DNA from: Ottowia flava
GTDB lineage: Bacteria; Pseudomonadota; Gammaproteobacteria; Burkholderiales; Burkholderiaceae_C
Length of the DNA stretch: 64,000 nt
Direction of reading: 5' to 3'
Assembly (NCBI RefSeq): GCF_008017535.1
Contig: NZ_VRUA01000003.1
Span: 186,001 to 250,000, forward strand
Shown here one piece after another: positions 1 through 7,735 of this stretch; positions within the stretch are counted from its first letter, which is position 1, and each line of letters starts with the position of its first letter. The position numbers were made by a program, and so were the translations under genes. Under the pieces are notes generated by a model that was not told where the DNA came from, made no database searches, and was given only the letters and a program-made list of their open reading frames with translations.

Positions 1-827
1 CCCACCCTGGCGCGCTGCTGGCCGCCGGCACCACCGACGTCGGCCTGTGGCTGACCAAGCAGTTGCAGCGCCGCTCGCAGATCATCGACCTGACGCGCGT
101 GGCCGAATTGCGCCGCCTGGATCGCACGGCCGACGCCTTGGTTGTGGGCGCCGCCGTGCCGCTGACCGATGCCTTCGCCGCGCTGGCGGCCGAGCGCCCG
201 GCGCTTGGCGCCTTCTTCGACCGCTTCGCCGGTCTGCCAGTGCGCGAAAGCGGCACGCTGGGCGGCAACGTCGCCAACGGCTCGCCGATCGGCGATTCCA
301 TGCCGCTCTTGATCGCGCTGGGCGCCACGCTGACCCTGGCCAGCACGCGCGGCGAACGCACGCTGCCGGTCGAGGACTTCTATCTCGCTTACCGCAAGAC
401 CGCGCTGGCGCCGGACGAGGTGCTGGCCGCCATCACCGTGCCGCACCCCACGCCGCACGAATGGCTGCGCGTGGACAAGGTGAGCAAGCGCTTTGAAGAC
501 GACATTTCCGCCGTGTGTCTGGCGGTGGCGCTGCAAGTTGATCAGGGCGTCATCCAAAGCGCCCGCATCGGCGCCGGCGGCGTGGCTGCCGTGCCGGCGC
601 GTGCTACACAAACAGAAGCTGCCTGCGCTGACCAGACGTGGGCTGAAGCCACTTTTGAGCATGCGGCGCAAGTGGTGATGAACGAGTTTGAACCGCTCAG
701 CGACATGCGCGCGTCGGCCGACTACCGGCGCACGGTGCTGGGCAATTTGCTGCGCCGCGGTTGGCTGCAGGGCGCCCAGCCCGAGGCGCCCGTGCTGGCC
801 GAGCTGCAGCCGGAGGGCTGGACATGA
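1..827 (+). CDS. xdhA: Xanthine dehydrogenase small subunit, 3' part (partial at left edge)
   Basis: C-terminal ~274 residues of the iron-sulfur/FAD subunit of xanthine dehydrogenase, which carries electrons from hypoxanthine and xanthine oxidation to NAD+ in purine breakdown. The frame is open from the left edge (codons begin at base 3), so the N-terminal 2Fe-2S domains lie outside the window. Visible are the end of the FAD-binding domain (AAGTTDVGLW near the edge, then GTLGGNVANGSPIGDS, the FAD loop) and the CO-dehydrogenase-flavoprotein C-terminal domain ending in PLSDMRASADYRR. The segment coded by 603-658 uses AT-richer codons and resembles repeat family 1. The stop TGA overlaps the ATG of the next small gene, so the two are probably translationally coupled. 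Confidence 0.9.
   Translation, partial: HPGALLAAGTTDVGLWLTKQLQRRSQIIDLTRVAELRRLDRTADALVVGAAVPLTDAFAALAAERPALGAFFDRFAGLPVRESGTLGGNVANGSPIGDSMPLLIALGATLTLASTRGERTLPVEDFYLAYRKTALAPDEVLAAITVPHPTPHEWLRVDKVSKRFEDDISAVCLAVALQVDQGVIQSARIGAGGVAAVPARATQTEAACADQTWAEATFEHAAQVVMNEFEPLSDMRASADYRRTVLGNLLRRGWLQGAQPEAPVLAELQPEGWT
603..658 (+). repeat. Repeat family 1, copy 1 (forward, inside xdhA)
   Basis: Contains AGCTGCCTGCGCTGA, then a spacer, GGGCTGAAGCC and a T-rich end, in the order of the intergenic family 1 repeats. It is read in frame in xdhA and the protein keeps about the normal family length. Coding constraint makes this copy less certain than the intergenic ones. Confidence 0.45.
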
Positions 828-1012
828 ACGCTGCTTTCACGCTGGAACGCAGGGCCTCGGGGCCGATCCCGCTGCCCGGCCAGGAGCCGCCGGTGAAAGA
901 TCCCGATCCGTTTGCGCCCCCGCCGCCGGTGGAAGACCCCGGCACGCCGCCGCTGCCGCGCCGCGAGCCGGGCGATGACCCACCGATCCAGGACCCCGAG
1001 CGCCTGCCGTGA
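824..1012 (+). CDS. Small proline-rich protein between xdhA and xdhB
   Basis: A 62-residue hydrophilic protein of unknown function. The first ~20 residues (MNAAFTLERRASG...) are ordinary; the rest is dominated by Pro, Asp and Glu in a PPVKDPDPF / PPVEDPGTPP / DDPPIQDP pattern, so it is probably disordered. It has no signal peptide or cysteines. The start is well supported: GGAGGG at 812-817 lies 6 nt before the ATG, the ATG overlaps the xdhA stop (ATGA), and its own stop overlaps the xdhB GTG start (GTGA). That geometry argues for a real gene. Small Pro-rich proteins of this composition are common in Burkholderiales, but I know no assigned role. Co-translation with an enzyme's two subunits suggests, as inference only, an assembly or stability role. 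Confidence 0.65.
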   Translation: MNAAFTLERRASGPIPLPGQEPPVKDPDPFAPPPPVEDPGTPPLPRREPGDDPPIQDPERLP

Positions 1013-3402
1013 ACGACCGCTCGCCCGCCTTCACGCTGCCGCAGGCGCATTTCGCCGAGCTCCACCCGGACGCGCCCGCCAGTGGCGCGCCACACCCGCA
1101 TGAGAGCGCTCGGGCGCAGGTGCAGGGCGCCGCGCCCTACGTCGACGATGTGTCCGAGCCGCGCGGCACGCTGCACGCCGCGCCCGTCCTGTCGCCCGTC
1201 GCGCACGGACGGCTGAACGGCGTGGACGCGAGCGCGGCGTTGGCGCTGCCCGGCGTGCACGCGGTGGTGCTTGCTGGCGATATCCCGGGCGACCCGGTGT
1301 TGGCGACTTTCGTGCACGACGAGCCGGTGTTGGCGCAGGGCGAGGTGCACCATGTCGGCCAGGTGATCGGCCTGATCGTGGCCGACAGCATGCGGACGGC
1401 GCGCCAGGCCGCGCGCGCGGTCCGGCTGGACATCACGCCGCTGCCCGCCATCCTGACCATCGACGACGCCATGGCCGCGCAAAGCTTTGTGCTGCCGCCC
1501 GTCACCGTGACCCGCGGCGACGCCACAGCGGCTTTGGCCAGCGCGCCGCACCGGCTGCAAGGCGGCTTTGCCGTCGGCGGGCAGGAGCACTTTTACCTGG
1601 AAGGGCAGGTCGCGCTGGCGCTGCCGCAGGAGCAGGGCCAGTGGCACATCCTCAGCAGCACGCAGCATCCGGGCGAAGTGCAGCACTGGGTGGCCCACGC
1701 GCTGGGCATCGCCAACCACGCCGTGCGCGTCGAATGCCGGCGCATGGGCGGTGGCTTTGGCGGCAAGGAAACGCAGGCCGGTCATATGGCGGTATGGGCC
1801 GCGCTGGCTGCGCGCAAGGTAGGGGCGCCGGTCAAGCTGCGCCTGGACCGCGACGACGACTTTCTGATCACCGGCAAGCGCCACCCGTTCGCCTACCGCT
1901 ACGACGTGGGGTTTGACGACCACGGCCGCCTGCACGGCCTGACCATCGACATGATGGCCAACTGCGGCTGGTCGGCCGATTTGAGCGGCCCGGTGGCCGA
2001 CCGCGCCGTGTTCCACGTCGACAACGCCTACTTCCTGGGTGACGTGGTGGTACGCAGCTACCGTTGCAGGACGAACGTGCAGAGCCACACGGCGTTTCGC
2101 GGCTTCGGCGGCCCGCAGGGCGTGATCGCCATCGAGGCGATTCTGGGCGACATTGCCCGTGCGCTGGCGCTGGACCCGCTGGCCGTGCGCATGGCCAACC
2201 TGTACGGCCCGCGCGGCGCGACCGAGCGGAACGTGACGCACTACCAGATGCCCGTGGAAGACAACATCCTCCACGAATTGCTTCCAAAATTGGAGCTGCT
2301 CGCGCAGTACCAGCGCCGGAAAGAGGCTATTCCTTCGTGGAACGCCGCGCACCCGCACCTGCAGCGCGGCATCGCCATCACGCCGGTGAAGTTCGGCATC
2401 AGTTTCACCGCCACGCAGTTCAACCAGGCGGGCGCGCTGGTGCATGTCTACACCGATGGCAGCGTGCAGGTGAACCACGGCGGCACCGAAATGGGCCAGG
2501 GCCTCAACACCAAGGTGGCACAGATAGTGGCCGACGAGCTGGGCGTGCCGATGGCGTTGGTGCTGGTCACCGCCGCGGCCACCGACAAAGTGCCCAACGC
2601 CAGCGCGACGGCCGCTTCCAGCGGCACCGATCTGAACGGCAAGGCCGCGCAAGCCGCGGCGCGCACCGTGCGCGACAACCTGGCCGCCTTTGTCTGCGGG
2701 CTCGACGGCTGCGGTGCAGGTGCGGTGGAATTCCGGCACGGCAAGGTCGTCACGCCCAAGGGCGAGCGCGACTTTGCCGCCGTGGTGCAGCAGGCTTACG
2801 CCAACCGCATCCAGCTGTGGAGCGATGGCTTTTACCGCACGCCCAAGATCCACTACGACAAGACCACGCTGACCGGCCGTCCGTTTTTCTACTTCGCCTA
2901 CGGCGCGGCCTGCACCGAGGTGGCCATCGACACCTTCACCGGCGAGTACCGCGTGCTGGCGGTGGACATCCTCCACGACGTGGGCCGCAGCATCAACCCG
3001 GCGATCGACATCGGCCAGATCGAGGGCGGCTTCATCCAGGGCATGGGCTGGCTGACGACCGAAGAGCTGGCCTGGAACGCCAAGGGCGAACTCACCACCA
3101 AGGCGCCCAGCACCTACAAGATCCCGACCGCGGCCGACGTGCCGGCGCACCTGCACGTGCACCTGTGGCCCGAAGCCAACGCCGAAGACACCGTGCACCG
3201 CAGCAAGGCCGTGGGCGAGCCGCCGTTCATGCTGGCGATCAGTGTGTGGGAGGCGCTGCGCAACGCCGTTGCTGCGGCGCGCGCCGACCTTGCGGGCGCT
3301 GAAGACCGCGTACCGGTGCAGATGGATGCGCCCGCGACGCCAGAGCGCATCCTGTGGGCTATCGGGCGGCCGGGCGCCCAAGAAAAAAGCCCCAGCAGCT
3401 AG
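1009..3402 (+). CDS. xdhB: Xanthine dehydrogenase molybdopterin-binding subunit
   Basis: 797-residue large subunit carrying the molybdenum cofactor; it hydroxylates hypoxanthine to xanthine and xanthine to urate in the cytoplasm. Family motifs are present: GGGFGGKE (about residues 247-254), FRGFGGPQG (about 363-371) and the C-terminal KAVGEPPFML with the catalytic Glu (about 737). Length is normal. The GTG start overlaps the upstream stop (GTGA) and has no clear ribosome site, so coupling to the small upstream gene is likely. The last six residues (EKSPSS) are encoded by the left arm of the terminator. xdhC, the cofactor-insertion chaperone that often follows, is not next to it. A stretch at 2285-2335 resembles repeat family 1. 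Confidence 0.95.
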   Translation: MNDRSPAFTLPQAHFAELHPDAPASGAPHPHESARAQVQGAAPYVDDVSEPRGTLHAAPVLSPVAHGRLNGVDASAALALPGVHAVVLAGDIPGDPVLATFVHDEPVLAQGEVHHVGQVIGLIVADSMRTARQAARAVRLDITPLPAILTIDDAMAAQSFVLPPVTVTRGDATAALASAPHRLQGGFAVGGQEHFYLEGQVALALPQEQGQWHILSSTQHPGEVQHWVAHALGIANHAVRVECRRMGGGFGGKETQAGHMAVWAALAARKVGAPVKLRLDRDDDFLITGKRHPFAYRYDVGFDDHGRLHGLTIDMMANCGWSADLSGPVADRAVFHVDNAYFLGDVVVRSYRCRTNVQSHTAFRGFGGPQGVIAIEAILGDIARALALDPLAVRMANLYGPRGATERNVTHYQMPVEDNILHELLPKLELLAQYQRRKEAIPSWNAAHPHLQRGIAITPVKFGISFTATQFNQAGALVHVYTDGSVQVNHGGTEMGQGLNTKVAQIVADELGVPMALVLVTAAATDKVPNASATAASSGTDLNGKAAQAAARTVRDNLAAFVCGLDGCGAGAVEFRHGKVVTPKGERDFAAVVQQAYANRIQLWSDGFYRTPKIHYDKTTLTGRPFFYFAYGAACTEVAIDTFTGEYRVLAVDILHDVGRSINPAIDIGQIEGGFIQGMGWLTTEELAWNAKGELTTKAPSTYKIPTAADVPAHLHVHLWPEANAEDTVHRSKAVGEPPFMLAISVWEALRNAVAAARADLAGAEDRVPVQMDAPATPERILWAIGRPGAQEKSPSS
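2285..2335 (+). repeat. Repeat family 1-like stretch inside xdhB
   Basis: Holds GGAGCTGCTCGCGCAG followed by GCGCCGGAAAGAGGCTATT, close to the forward family 1 order. It encodes KLELLAQYQRRKEAIPSW, a segment that aligns without a gap to what I remember of other XdhB proteins, so resemblance by chance or by local conversion are both possible. Confidence 0.35.
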
Positions 3403-3417
3403 GCGACTGGGGCTTTT
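3383..3417. terminator. Bidirectional terminator shared by xdhB and tRNA-Met
   Basis: Perfect 11-bp stem AAAAGCCCCAG (3385-3395) / CTGGGGCTTTT (3407-3417) with an 11-nt loop. A T4 run ends it on the plus strand and a T6 run (A at 3383-3388) on the minus strand. The xdhB stop codon lies in the loop. It can end xdhB from the left and the tRNA transcript from the right. Confidence 0.85.
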
Positions 3418-3453
3418 CGGGTTGGCCGCGGGCCGCAGGGCCCACAGCGGGTT

Positions 3454-3530
3454 TGGTGGTGGTAGGTGGAATCGAACCACCGACCTTGGGGTTATGAATC
3501 CCACGCTCTAACCGACTGAGCTATACCACC
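3454..3530 (-). tRNA. tRNA-Met (anticodon CAT)
   Basis: 77-nt cloverleaf on the minus strand: acceptor stem GGTGGTA/TACCACC, D arm TAGCTCAGTCGGTTAGAGC, anticodon loop TTCATAA (anticodon at 3494-3496), T arm GGTGG-TTCGATT-CCACC, and an encoded CCA end (TGG at 3454-3456 on the plus strand). The paired first base and the D-arm sequence suggest the elongator rather than the initiator, though initiator stem features could not be aligned. The last anticodon-stem pair is an A-C mismatch. Confidence 0.93.
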
Positions 3531-3540
3531 GGAACCCGGC

Positions 3541-3546
3541 ATTATA
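3541..3546 (-). promoter_or_regulatory. -10 box of the tRNA-Met promoter
   Basis: On the minus strand this is a perfect TATAAT, 10 nt before the tRNA 5' end, giving a predicted leader of about 4 nt. No good -35 box is visible at 16-18 nt. Confidence 0.6.
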
Positions 3547-3588
3547 GGGCGTTTTTGAGCTGGTTTCGGCGCCCTTGTTGCCCTGTGT

Positions 3589-5136
3589 TCAGGATTTTGG
3601 GGCGGGTAGCTGCGCGAGTTCGTCGCTGACCAGTCGAACGATCAGGCGGTCCAAGGTGTCGACCGAGTAGTTGGCGACGTCGTGCACGGTCTTGCGCCCT
3701 GGCCCGCTGCCGGGTTCGCGCGCATCGGCGTAGGTGAGGAAGACGAACCGACCGCCCGTGTACTGCGCAATCTGGCGCTGGATGAATTCGCCCTGCTTGT
3801 TCAGCCCGCTGGCGCCCACGCTGAACACCTTGATGCCCTTGCCCAGCGCCGCCAGCATGCTCTCGTCGTACTGCGGTCCGGCGTAGTCCAGGTGCGGCGG
3901 TGCGTCGGCCAGCAGCACCATCAGGCGGGTGGCGCCGGTGCCGCGCCAGCTGAGCGCGTGCACGGCCTCGAACAGCGCTTCGTTCATGGCTTCGGGTTCG
4001 TCGCCGCCTCCGCCGGCCTGCAGATCGTCCAGCACTTTCTGGAAAGCGCCCAGGTCGCCGGTGAAATCGTGGCTGCGTAGGAGGAAGGCGTCGGTCTTGT
4101 CGCGGTAGGCGACCAGGCCGAAACAGGTGTCGGGCTGGCTCGGCAACCGCGCGACCTCGTCGGCAATGCTATGCAAGGTGGTCTTCAGCTTGGCGATCTC
4201 GTCGGCCATTGAGCCCGTGGCGTCGATCAGAAACACCAGATCCAGCCTGGCGCGCTGCGCCGGGACACGCAGGTCCAGCGTGACGTCCACCGCGCTTTGC
4301 TGGCCACGCAGAAAGACGACGCTGGATTCTGCGGCCCCGCGCCGCACGGTCACCTGATAGGCCTTGCTGGCCTGGGGGTCGAAGGCGTCCGGAGAGATCC
4401 ATGCGCGCCCCGCGGTGTCGGTGCGAGCCCAGGCGATGGCGCCGCTGCTGGCGCGCACCGCGACTTCGGCATCGGGCATGGCGCGGCCGCGCGGATCGCG
4501 CACCTGCAGCAACACGCGCTCGCGCACATCGCGTTCGCGATGGATCACCTGCGTGCGTTCGCGAAAAGCCAGGTACTCGGAAAACTGGGCGTTGTCGTCC
4601 ACCATGCCCGCCGTGACGGGCTCTGCACGGGCGATACGGGCAGATGGCGTACGCGCCATGTTGCCTGTGGCCTCGGCCGGCGCCGGGGCGGCAAGCGCCG
4701 CTTCGTGCGTTGATTTGTCCATGACAGCGCCTGCGGGCGCAGGCAGCGGCGCCGCTTCCGTCGCGACCTCGGGCCTGCCCAAGTCGCCCGCACGGCGGCG
4801 CACTGCGCCACCGATCGTCAGGTCTTGCGCGCTGGCTTGGGTGCCGGGCTCCTCGTGGCTGCGCATTGGGCGACGGCAATTGGGCGCGGAAGGGCTTTGG
4901 AAGGGCGCCTGGCCACGGGCGATGGCCTCCTGCCCGGCCCGGCGCAACTCCACGCGGTCCCGGGTGAAGGCGTTGGCTGCGGATGCACCGGGCCACACGG
5001 GGCGCACAAAGCTCGGCGGCGAGGTCTCGCCGGGGGCGATGACCACGGGACTCGCGGCCTGGGCCGGCGCGAGCAGCACCGAGAGGCCACAGAAGGCCGC
5101 GGCGGTCGCTCGGACAACAGGATGAAGGGAAGGCAT
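3589..5136 (-). CDS. Secreted von Willebrand factor type A domain protein
   Basis: 515 residues. A signal peptide (residues 1-27, ending AQA) exports it. Residues ~30-200 are low-complexity, Ala/Pro/Arg-rich and probably disordered. Residues ~200-295 look like a beta-sandwich carrying RDPRGRAMPDAEVAV, a carboxypeptidase-regulatory-like (Ig-type) pattern. Residues ~299-500 form a vWA domain with the metal-site motif DATGS (305-309). It starts after CAGGAG and a 5-nt spacer. It is a single gene between tRNA-Met and paaF and shares no operon. vWA domains bind protein ligands through a divalent metal; the partner is unknown. Function beyond periplasmic or surface adhesion or scaffolding cannot be assigned. 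Confidence 0.85.
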   Translation of the reverse strand: MPSLHPVVRATAAAFCGLSVLLAPAQAASPVVIAPGETSPPSFVRPVWPGASAANAFTRDRVELRRAGQEAIARGQAPFQSPSAPNCRRPMRSHEEPGTQASAQDLTIGGAVRRRAGDLGRPEVATEAAPLPAPAGAVMDKSTHEAALAAPAPAEATGNMARTPSARIARAEPVTAGMVDDNAQFSEYLAFRERTQVIHRERDVRERVLLQVRDPRGRAMPDAEVAVRASSGAIAWARTDTAGRAWISPDAFDPQASKAYQVTVRRGAAESSVVFLRGQQSAVDVTLDLRVPAQRARLDLVFLIDATGSMADEIAKLKTTLHSIADEVARLPSQPDTCFGLVAYRDKTDAFLLRSHDFTGDLGAFQKVLDDLQAGGGGDEPEAMNEALFEAVHALSWRGTGATRLMVLLADAPPHLDYAGPQYDESMLAALGKGIKVFSVGASGLNKQGEFIQRQIAQYTGGRFVFLTYADAREPGSGPGRKTVHDVANYSVDTLDRLIVRLVSDELAQLPAPKS

Positions 5137-5268
5137 GCAGGCTCCTGAAAAATTTGGTTCGGGAGCCGCATGAATCGGTGCAGACGCACCGACGGGGTCA
5201 AAAGCCGTCAGACGACTGTGAAACTATCCGTAACGCGACGAATTTTGGCGTGGAGCGCATTGACTTTT

Positions 5269-5333
5269 TGCTATCAATAAAGAAGCTGTCAGCGCAATAT
5301 GAGTAAGGGCTGGAGGCCGATTTGTTATTAAAT
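5269..5333 (+). repeat. Repeat family 1, copy 3 (forward)
   Basis: TGCTATCAATAAAGAAGCTG, TCAGCGCA, then AGGGCTGGAGGCCGATTTG and a TTAAAT end: the long form of the family with the 5' TGCTATCAA extension. It lies between the vWA gene and the 3' end of paaF. Confidence 0.75.
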
Positions 5334-5352
5334 CAGCAATCAGGCCCCTCGC

Positions 5353-6132
5353 TCACTGGTGCTTGAAAGCTGCTGCGCGCTTGTTGACGAAGGCATCCAT
5401 GCCTTCCTTCTGGTCGGTGGTGGCGAACAGCGCGTGGAACAGGCGGCGCTCGAACATCACACCGTCGTTGAGCGAGCCTTCGAACGCGCGGTTCACGCAT
5501 TCCTTGGCGGCCATCACGGCCAGGCGGCCGAAGCCGCAGATGATCAGCGCTGCGCCCAGCGCCTCGTCCATCAGCTTGTCCAGCGGCACCACGCGGCTGA
5601 CCAGGCCCGCGCGCTCGGCTTCGGTGGCGTCCATCATGCGGGCCGTCAGGCACATGTCCATGGCCTTGGATTTGCCCACGGCGCGCGGCAGGCGCTGCGT
5701 GCCACCGGCGCCGGGGATCACGCCCAGCTTGATTTCGGGCTGGCCGAACTTGGCGTTGTCGGCGGCGATGATGAAGTCGCACATCATGGCCAGCTCGCAG
5801 CCGCCGCCCAGGGCAAAGCCGCTGACGGCGGCGATGACGGGCTTGCGGATCGAGCGGATGGTTTCCCAGTCGCGCGTGATGTAGTCGTCGCGGTAGACGT
5901 CGGCAAAGCTGTAGGTCGCCATGGCGCCGATGTCGGCGCCCGCGGCAAAGGCTTTTTCGCTGCCGGTAATGATCATGCAGCCGATGGCCTCGTTGCCATC
6001 GAATTCCTTCAGCGCCTGGCCCATCTCGCGCATCAGCTCGCCGTTGAGCGCATTCAGTTGCTTGGGGCGGTTGAGTGTGATGATGCCGACCTTGTCGCCT
6101 TCGACGCGGGTCTGGATGAATTCATAGGCCAT
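5353..6132 (-). CDS. paaF: Enoyl-CoA hydratase, probable 2,3-dehydroadipyl-CoA hydratase
   Basis: 259-residue crotonase that adds water to a 2,3-enoyl-CoA; beside paaG-paaI-paaK the likely substrate is 2,3-dehydroadipyl-CoA in phenylacetate breakdown. The oxyanion-hole loop [12 protein letters not shown] and the second segment [20 protein letters not shown] carry both catalytic Glu residues of true hydratases. The start [12 protein letters not shown] follows GAGGAG a few bases upstream; the frame stays open far upstream but that stretch is not protein-like. It is divergent from paaG across a 151-bp gap holding a palindromic operator. A general fatty-acid enoyl-CoA hydratase is the alternative, since the sequence alone does not separate the two. 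Confidence 0.8.
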   Translation of the reverse strand: MAYEFIQTRVEGDKVGIITLNRPKQLNALNGELMREMGQALKEFDGNEAIGCMIITGSEKAFAAGADIGAMATYSFADVYRDDYITRDWETIRSIRKPVIAAVSGFALGGGCELAMMCDFIIAADNAKFGQPEIKLGVIPGAGGTQRLPRAVGKSKAMDMCLTARMMDATEAERAGLVSRVVPLDKLMDEALGAALIICGFGRLAVMAAKECVNRAFEGSLNDGVMFERRLFHALFATTDQKEGMDAFVNKRAAAFKHQ

Positions 6133-6230
6133 GGGGGAGGTCTCCTCGCAAAATGGTGGGTAGGTGTGCGCCGGTCGGCGCCGCAGCCACACTATAGCGA
6201 GGCCCACCGGCGCACCTGCCGCGCCCGCAG

Positions 6231-6254
6231 TTAACCGACCGATGGGTTGGTTAA
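6231..6254. promoter_or_regulatory. Palindromic operator between paaF and paaG (PaaR-like)
   Basis: 24-bp imperfect palindrome with half-sites TTAACCGACC (6231-6240) and GGTTGGTTAA (6245-6254), 30-53 bp before the paaG ATG. TetR-type PaaR repressors of phenylacetate genes in Betaproteobacteria are known to use ACCGACCG-type palindromes, so this is a good candidate for sensing phenylacetyl-CoA. No paaR gene is in the window. Confidence 0.65.
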
Positions 6255-6283
6255 TGGTAGATTTCAGGCCAAGGAGACAAACG

Positions 6284-7087
6284 ATGACCCAGCAAGAAGA
6301 ACCTGCGGTTCTGTACGAGGAAGACGGCGCGGTGGCCGTTTTGACGCTCAACCGGCCCCCGTCGCTCAACAGTTTCACGCGGCAGATGCACCGCGATCTG
6401 TGGGCCGCGCTCGACAAGGTCGAAGCCAACAAGTCCATCCGCGCGCTTGTGCTGACCGGCGCCGGCCGCGGCTTCTGCGCCGGGGCCGACCTGTCGGAAT
6501 TCGACTTCCGCGAAGGCCCGGACATCATGCAGCGCGCCGATCCGGGCCCCATCATCGAACAGGCCTTCAACCCCACCACGCGCCGCCTCACGGCCGTGCG
6601 GGTGCCGACCATTTGCGCCGTCAATGGCGTGGCCGCGGGCGCAGGTGCTTCGGTGGCCATGGCCTGCGACATCGCCATCGCCGCGCCGGGCGCCAGCTTC
6701 ATCCAGGCGTTCAGCAAGATCGGTCTCGTGCCCGATTCGGGCGGCACCTGGCTGCTGCCCCAGCGCGTGGGCCTGGCGCGCGCAATGGCGTTGGCGCTGA
6801 CGGGCGACAAGCTGAGCGCGGCCGACGCCAAGGCCATGGGCATGATCTGGGACGTGCAGGACGACCCGGTGGCCGCTGCCAAGGCCATGGCCCAGCGCCT
6901 GGCCGCCATGCCCACCAAGGCCCTCGTCGCCACACGCCATCTGCTGCGCGGCGCGCACACGCACAGCCTCGACGAACAGCTCGACCTGGAGCGCGACGTG
7001 CAGTCGCGCCTGGGTTTTACGCACGACTACATCGAGGGCGTGACCGCCTTTTTGCAAAAGCGCCCGGCGCAGTTCAAGGGCGAATGA
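6284..7087 (+). CDS. paaG: 1,2-epoxyphenylacetyl-CoA isomerase
   Basis: 267-residue crotonase. PaaG turns ring-1,2-epoxyphenylacetyl-CoA into the oxepin-CoA that PaaZ opens. It has the oxyanion loop [15 protein letters not shown] but lacks the first Glu of hydratases; the second segment reads [12 protein letters not shown], with the Asp typical of PaaG-type isomerases. The ATG at 6284 follows AAGGAGACAAACG, a strong ribosome site, and the operator lies just upstream. First gene of paaG-paaI-paaK, though a family 2 repeat separates it from paaI. The multicomponent epoxidase (paaABCDE) and paaZ are not in the window. Confidence 0.88.
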   Translation: MTQQEEPAVLYEEDGAVAVLTLNRPPSLNSFTRQMHRDLWAALDKVEANKSIRALVLTGAGRGFCAGADLSEFDFREGPDIMQRADPGPIIEQAFNPTTRRLTAVRVPTICAVNGVAAGAGASVAMACDIAIAAPGASFIQAFSKIGLVPDSGGTWLLPQRVGLARAMALALTGDKLSAADAKAMGMIWDVQDDPVAAAKAMAQRLAAMPTKALVATRHLLRGAHTHSLDEQLDLERDVQSRLGFTHDYIEGVTAFLQKRPAQFKGE

Positions 7088-7098
7088 ATTCGGCGGGC

Positions 7099-7186
7099 AC
7101 CCCCTGAGGCGCCTGCGGCGCCTTCCCCCTCACTCTTCGGGAGGGGGACAACGCCGGCGCTCGGCGCGGGTCCGAGCAGGGCGTTC
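7099..7186 (+). repeat. Repeat family 2, copy A (after paaG)
   Basis: Begins CACCCCCTGAGG 11 nt after the paaG stop. Hairpin 1 is TCCCCCTC (7124-7131) / GAGGGGGA (7141-7148). Hairpin 2 has AACGCC (7150-7155) / GGCGTT (7180-7185) outside and GCTCGG (7159-7164) / CCGAGC (7172-7177) inside, with loop CGCGGGT. See copies B, C and D. Confidence 0.75.
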
Positions 7187-7231
7187 GCTGGGTGGGATGG
7201 CGCTTTCCACAACCTCCATGTACAAAGACAT

Positions 7232-7690
7232 ATGACTGCCTCCGAGAACGCAAGCGAATTGGATCTGGCCCGCCGCGTTGGTGAAGCCATGTACGCCGAG
7301 GACGAAGCGTCCAAATCGACCATGGGCATGAAGCTGCTGGTGTGCGAGCCGGGCCGCGCGGTGATGGAGATGGCAGTCCAGCCGCTGCACCTGAACGGCC
7401 ACAAGATCTGCCACGGCGGCTTCATCTTCACGCTGGCGGATTCGACCTTTGCCTACGCCTGCAACAGCCGCAACCACAACACCGTGGCCAACGGCTGCTC
7501 GATCGAGTTCCTGCGCCCGACCTACGAGGGCGACGTGCTGACGGCCGAAGCGACCGAGCAGTCGCTGGCCGGCCGGCACGGCATCTACGACATCCGCGTC
7601 ACCAACCAGAAGGGCCAGACCGTGGCGCTGTTCCGCGGCAAGAGCACGCAGATCAGCGGCAACGTCGTGCCTGTCGAGCAAGCCAGCTGA
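7232..7690 (+). CDS. paaI: Hydroxyphenylacetyl-CoA thioesterase
   Basis: 152-residue single hotdog-fold thioesterase. PaaI releases CoA from dead-end 2-hydroxyphenylacetyl-CoA-type products, protecting the free CoA pool during phenylacetate degradation. The family signature HLNGHKICHGGFIFTLADS is followed by FAYACNSRN and the substrate strand GCSIEFLRPTYEGD. The ATG at 7232 has a poor ribosome site; an overlapping five-codon frame (ATG at 7219, stop overlapping the paaI ATG) could couple translation. It lies 145 bp after paaG, with repeat 2A between, and 45 bp before paaK. Confidence 0.9.
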   Translation: MTASENASELDLARRVGEAMYAEDEASKSTMGMKLLVCEPGRAVMEMAVQPLHLNGHKICHGGFIFTLADSTFAYACNSRNHNTVANGCSIEFLRPTYEGDVLTAEATEQSLAGRHGIYDIRVTNQKGQTVALFRGKSTQISGNVVPVEQAS

Positions 7691-7735
7691 ACCCCCAACC
7701 CTGCGAACGAGCACGAACGACCCACGGAGACACAC

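Noticed and set aside
697-3504. Very long open frame on the minus strand opposite xdhAB (about 935 codons)
   Set aside because: It is the antisense shadow of a GC-rich coding region; composition is His/Arg/Ala-rich without any domain, and xdhB on the other strand is unambiguous.
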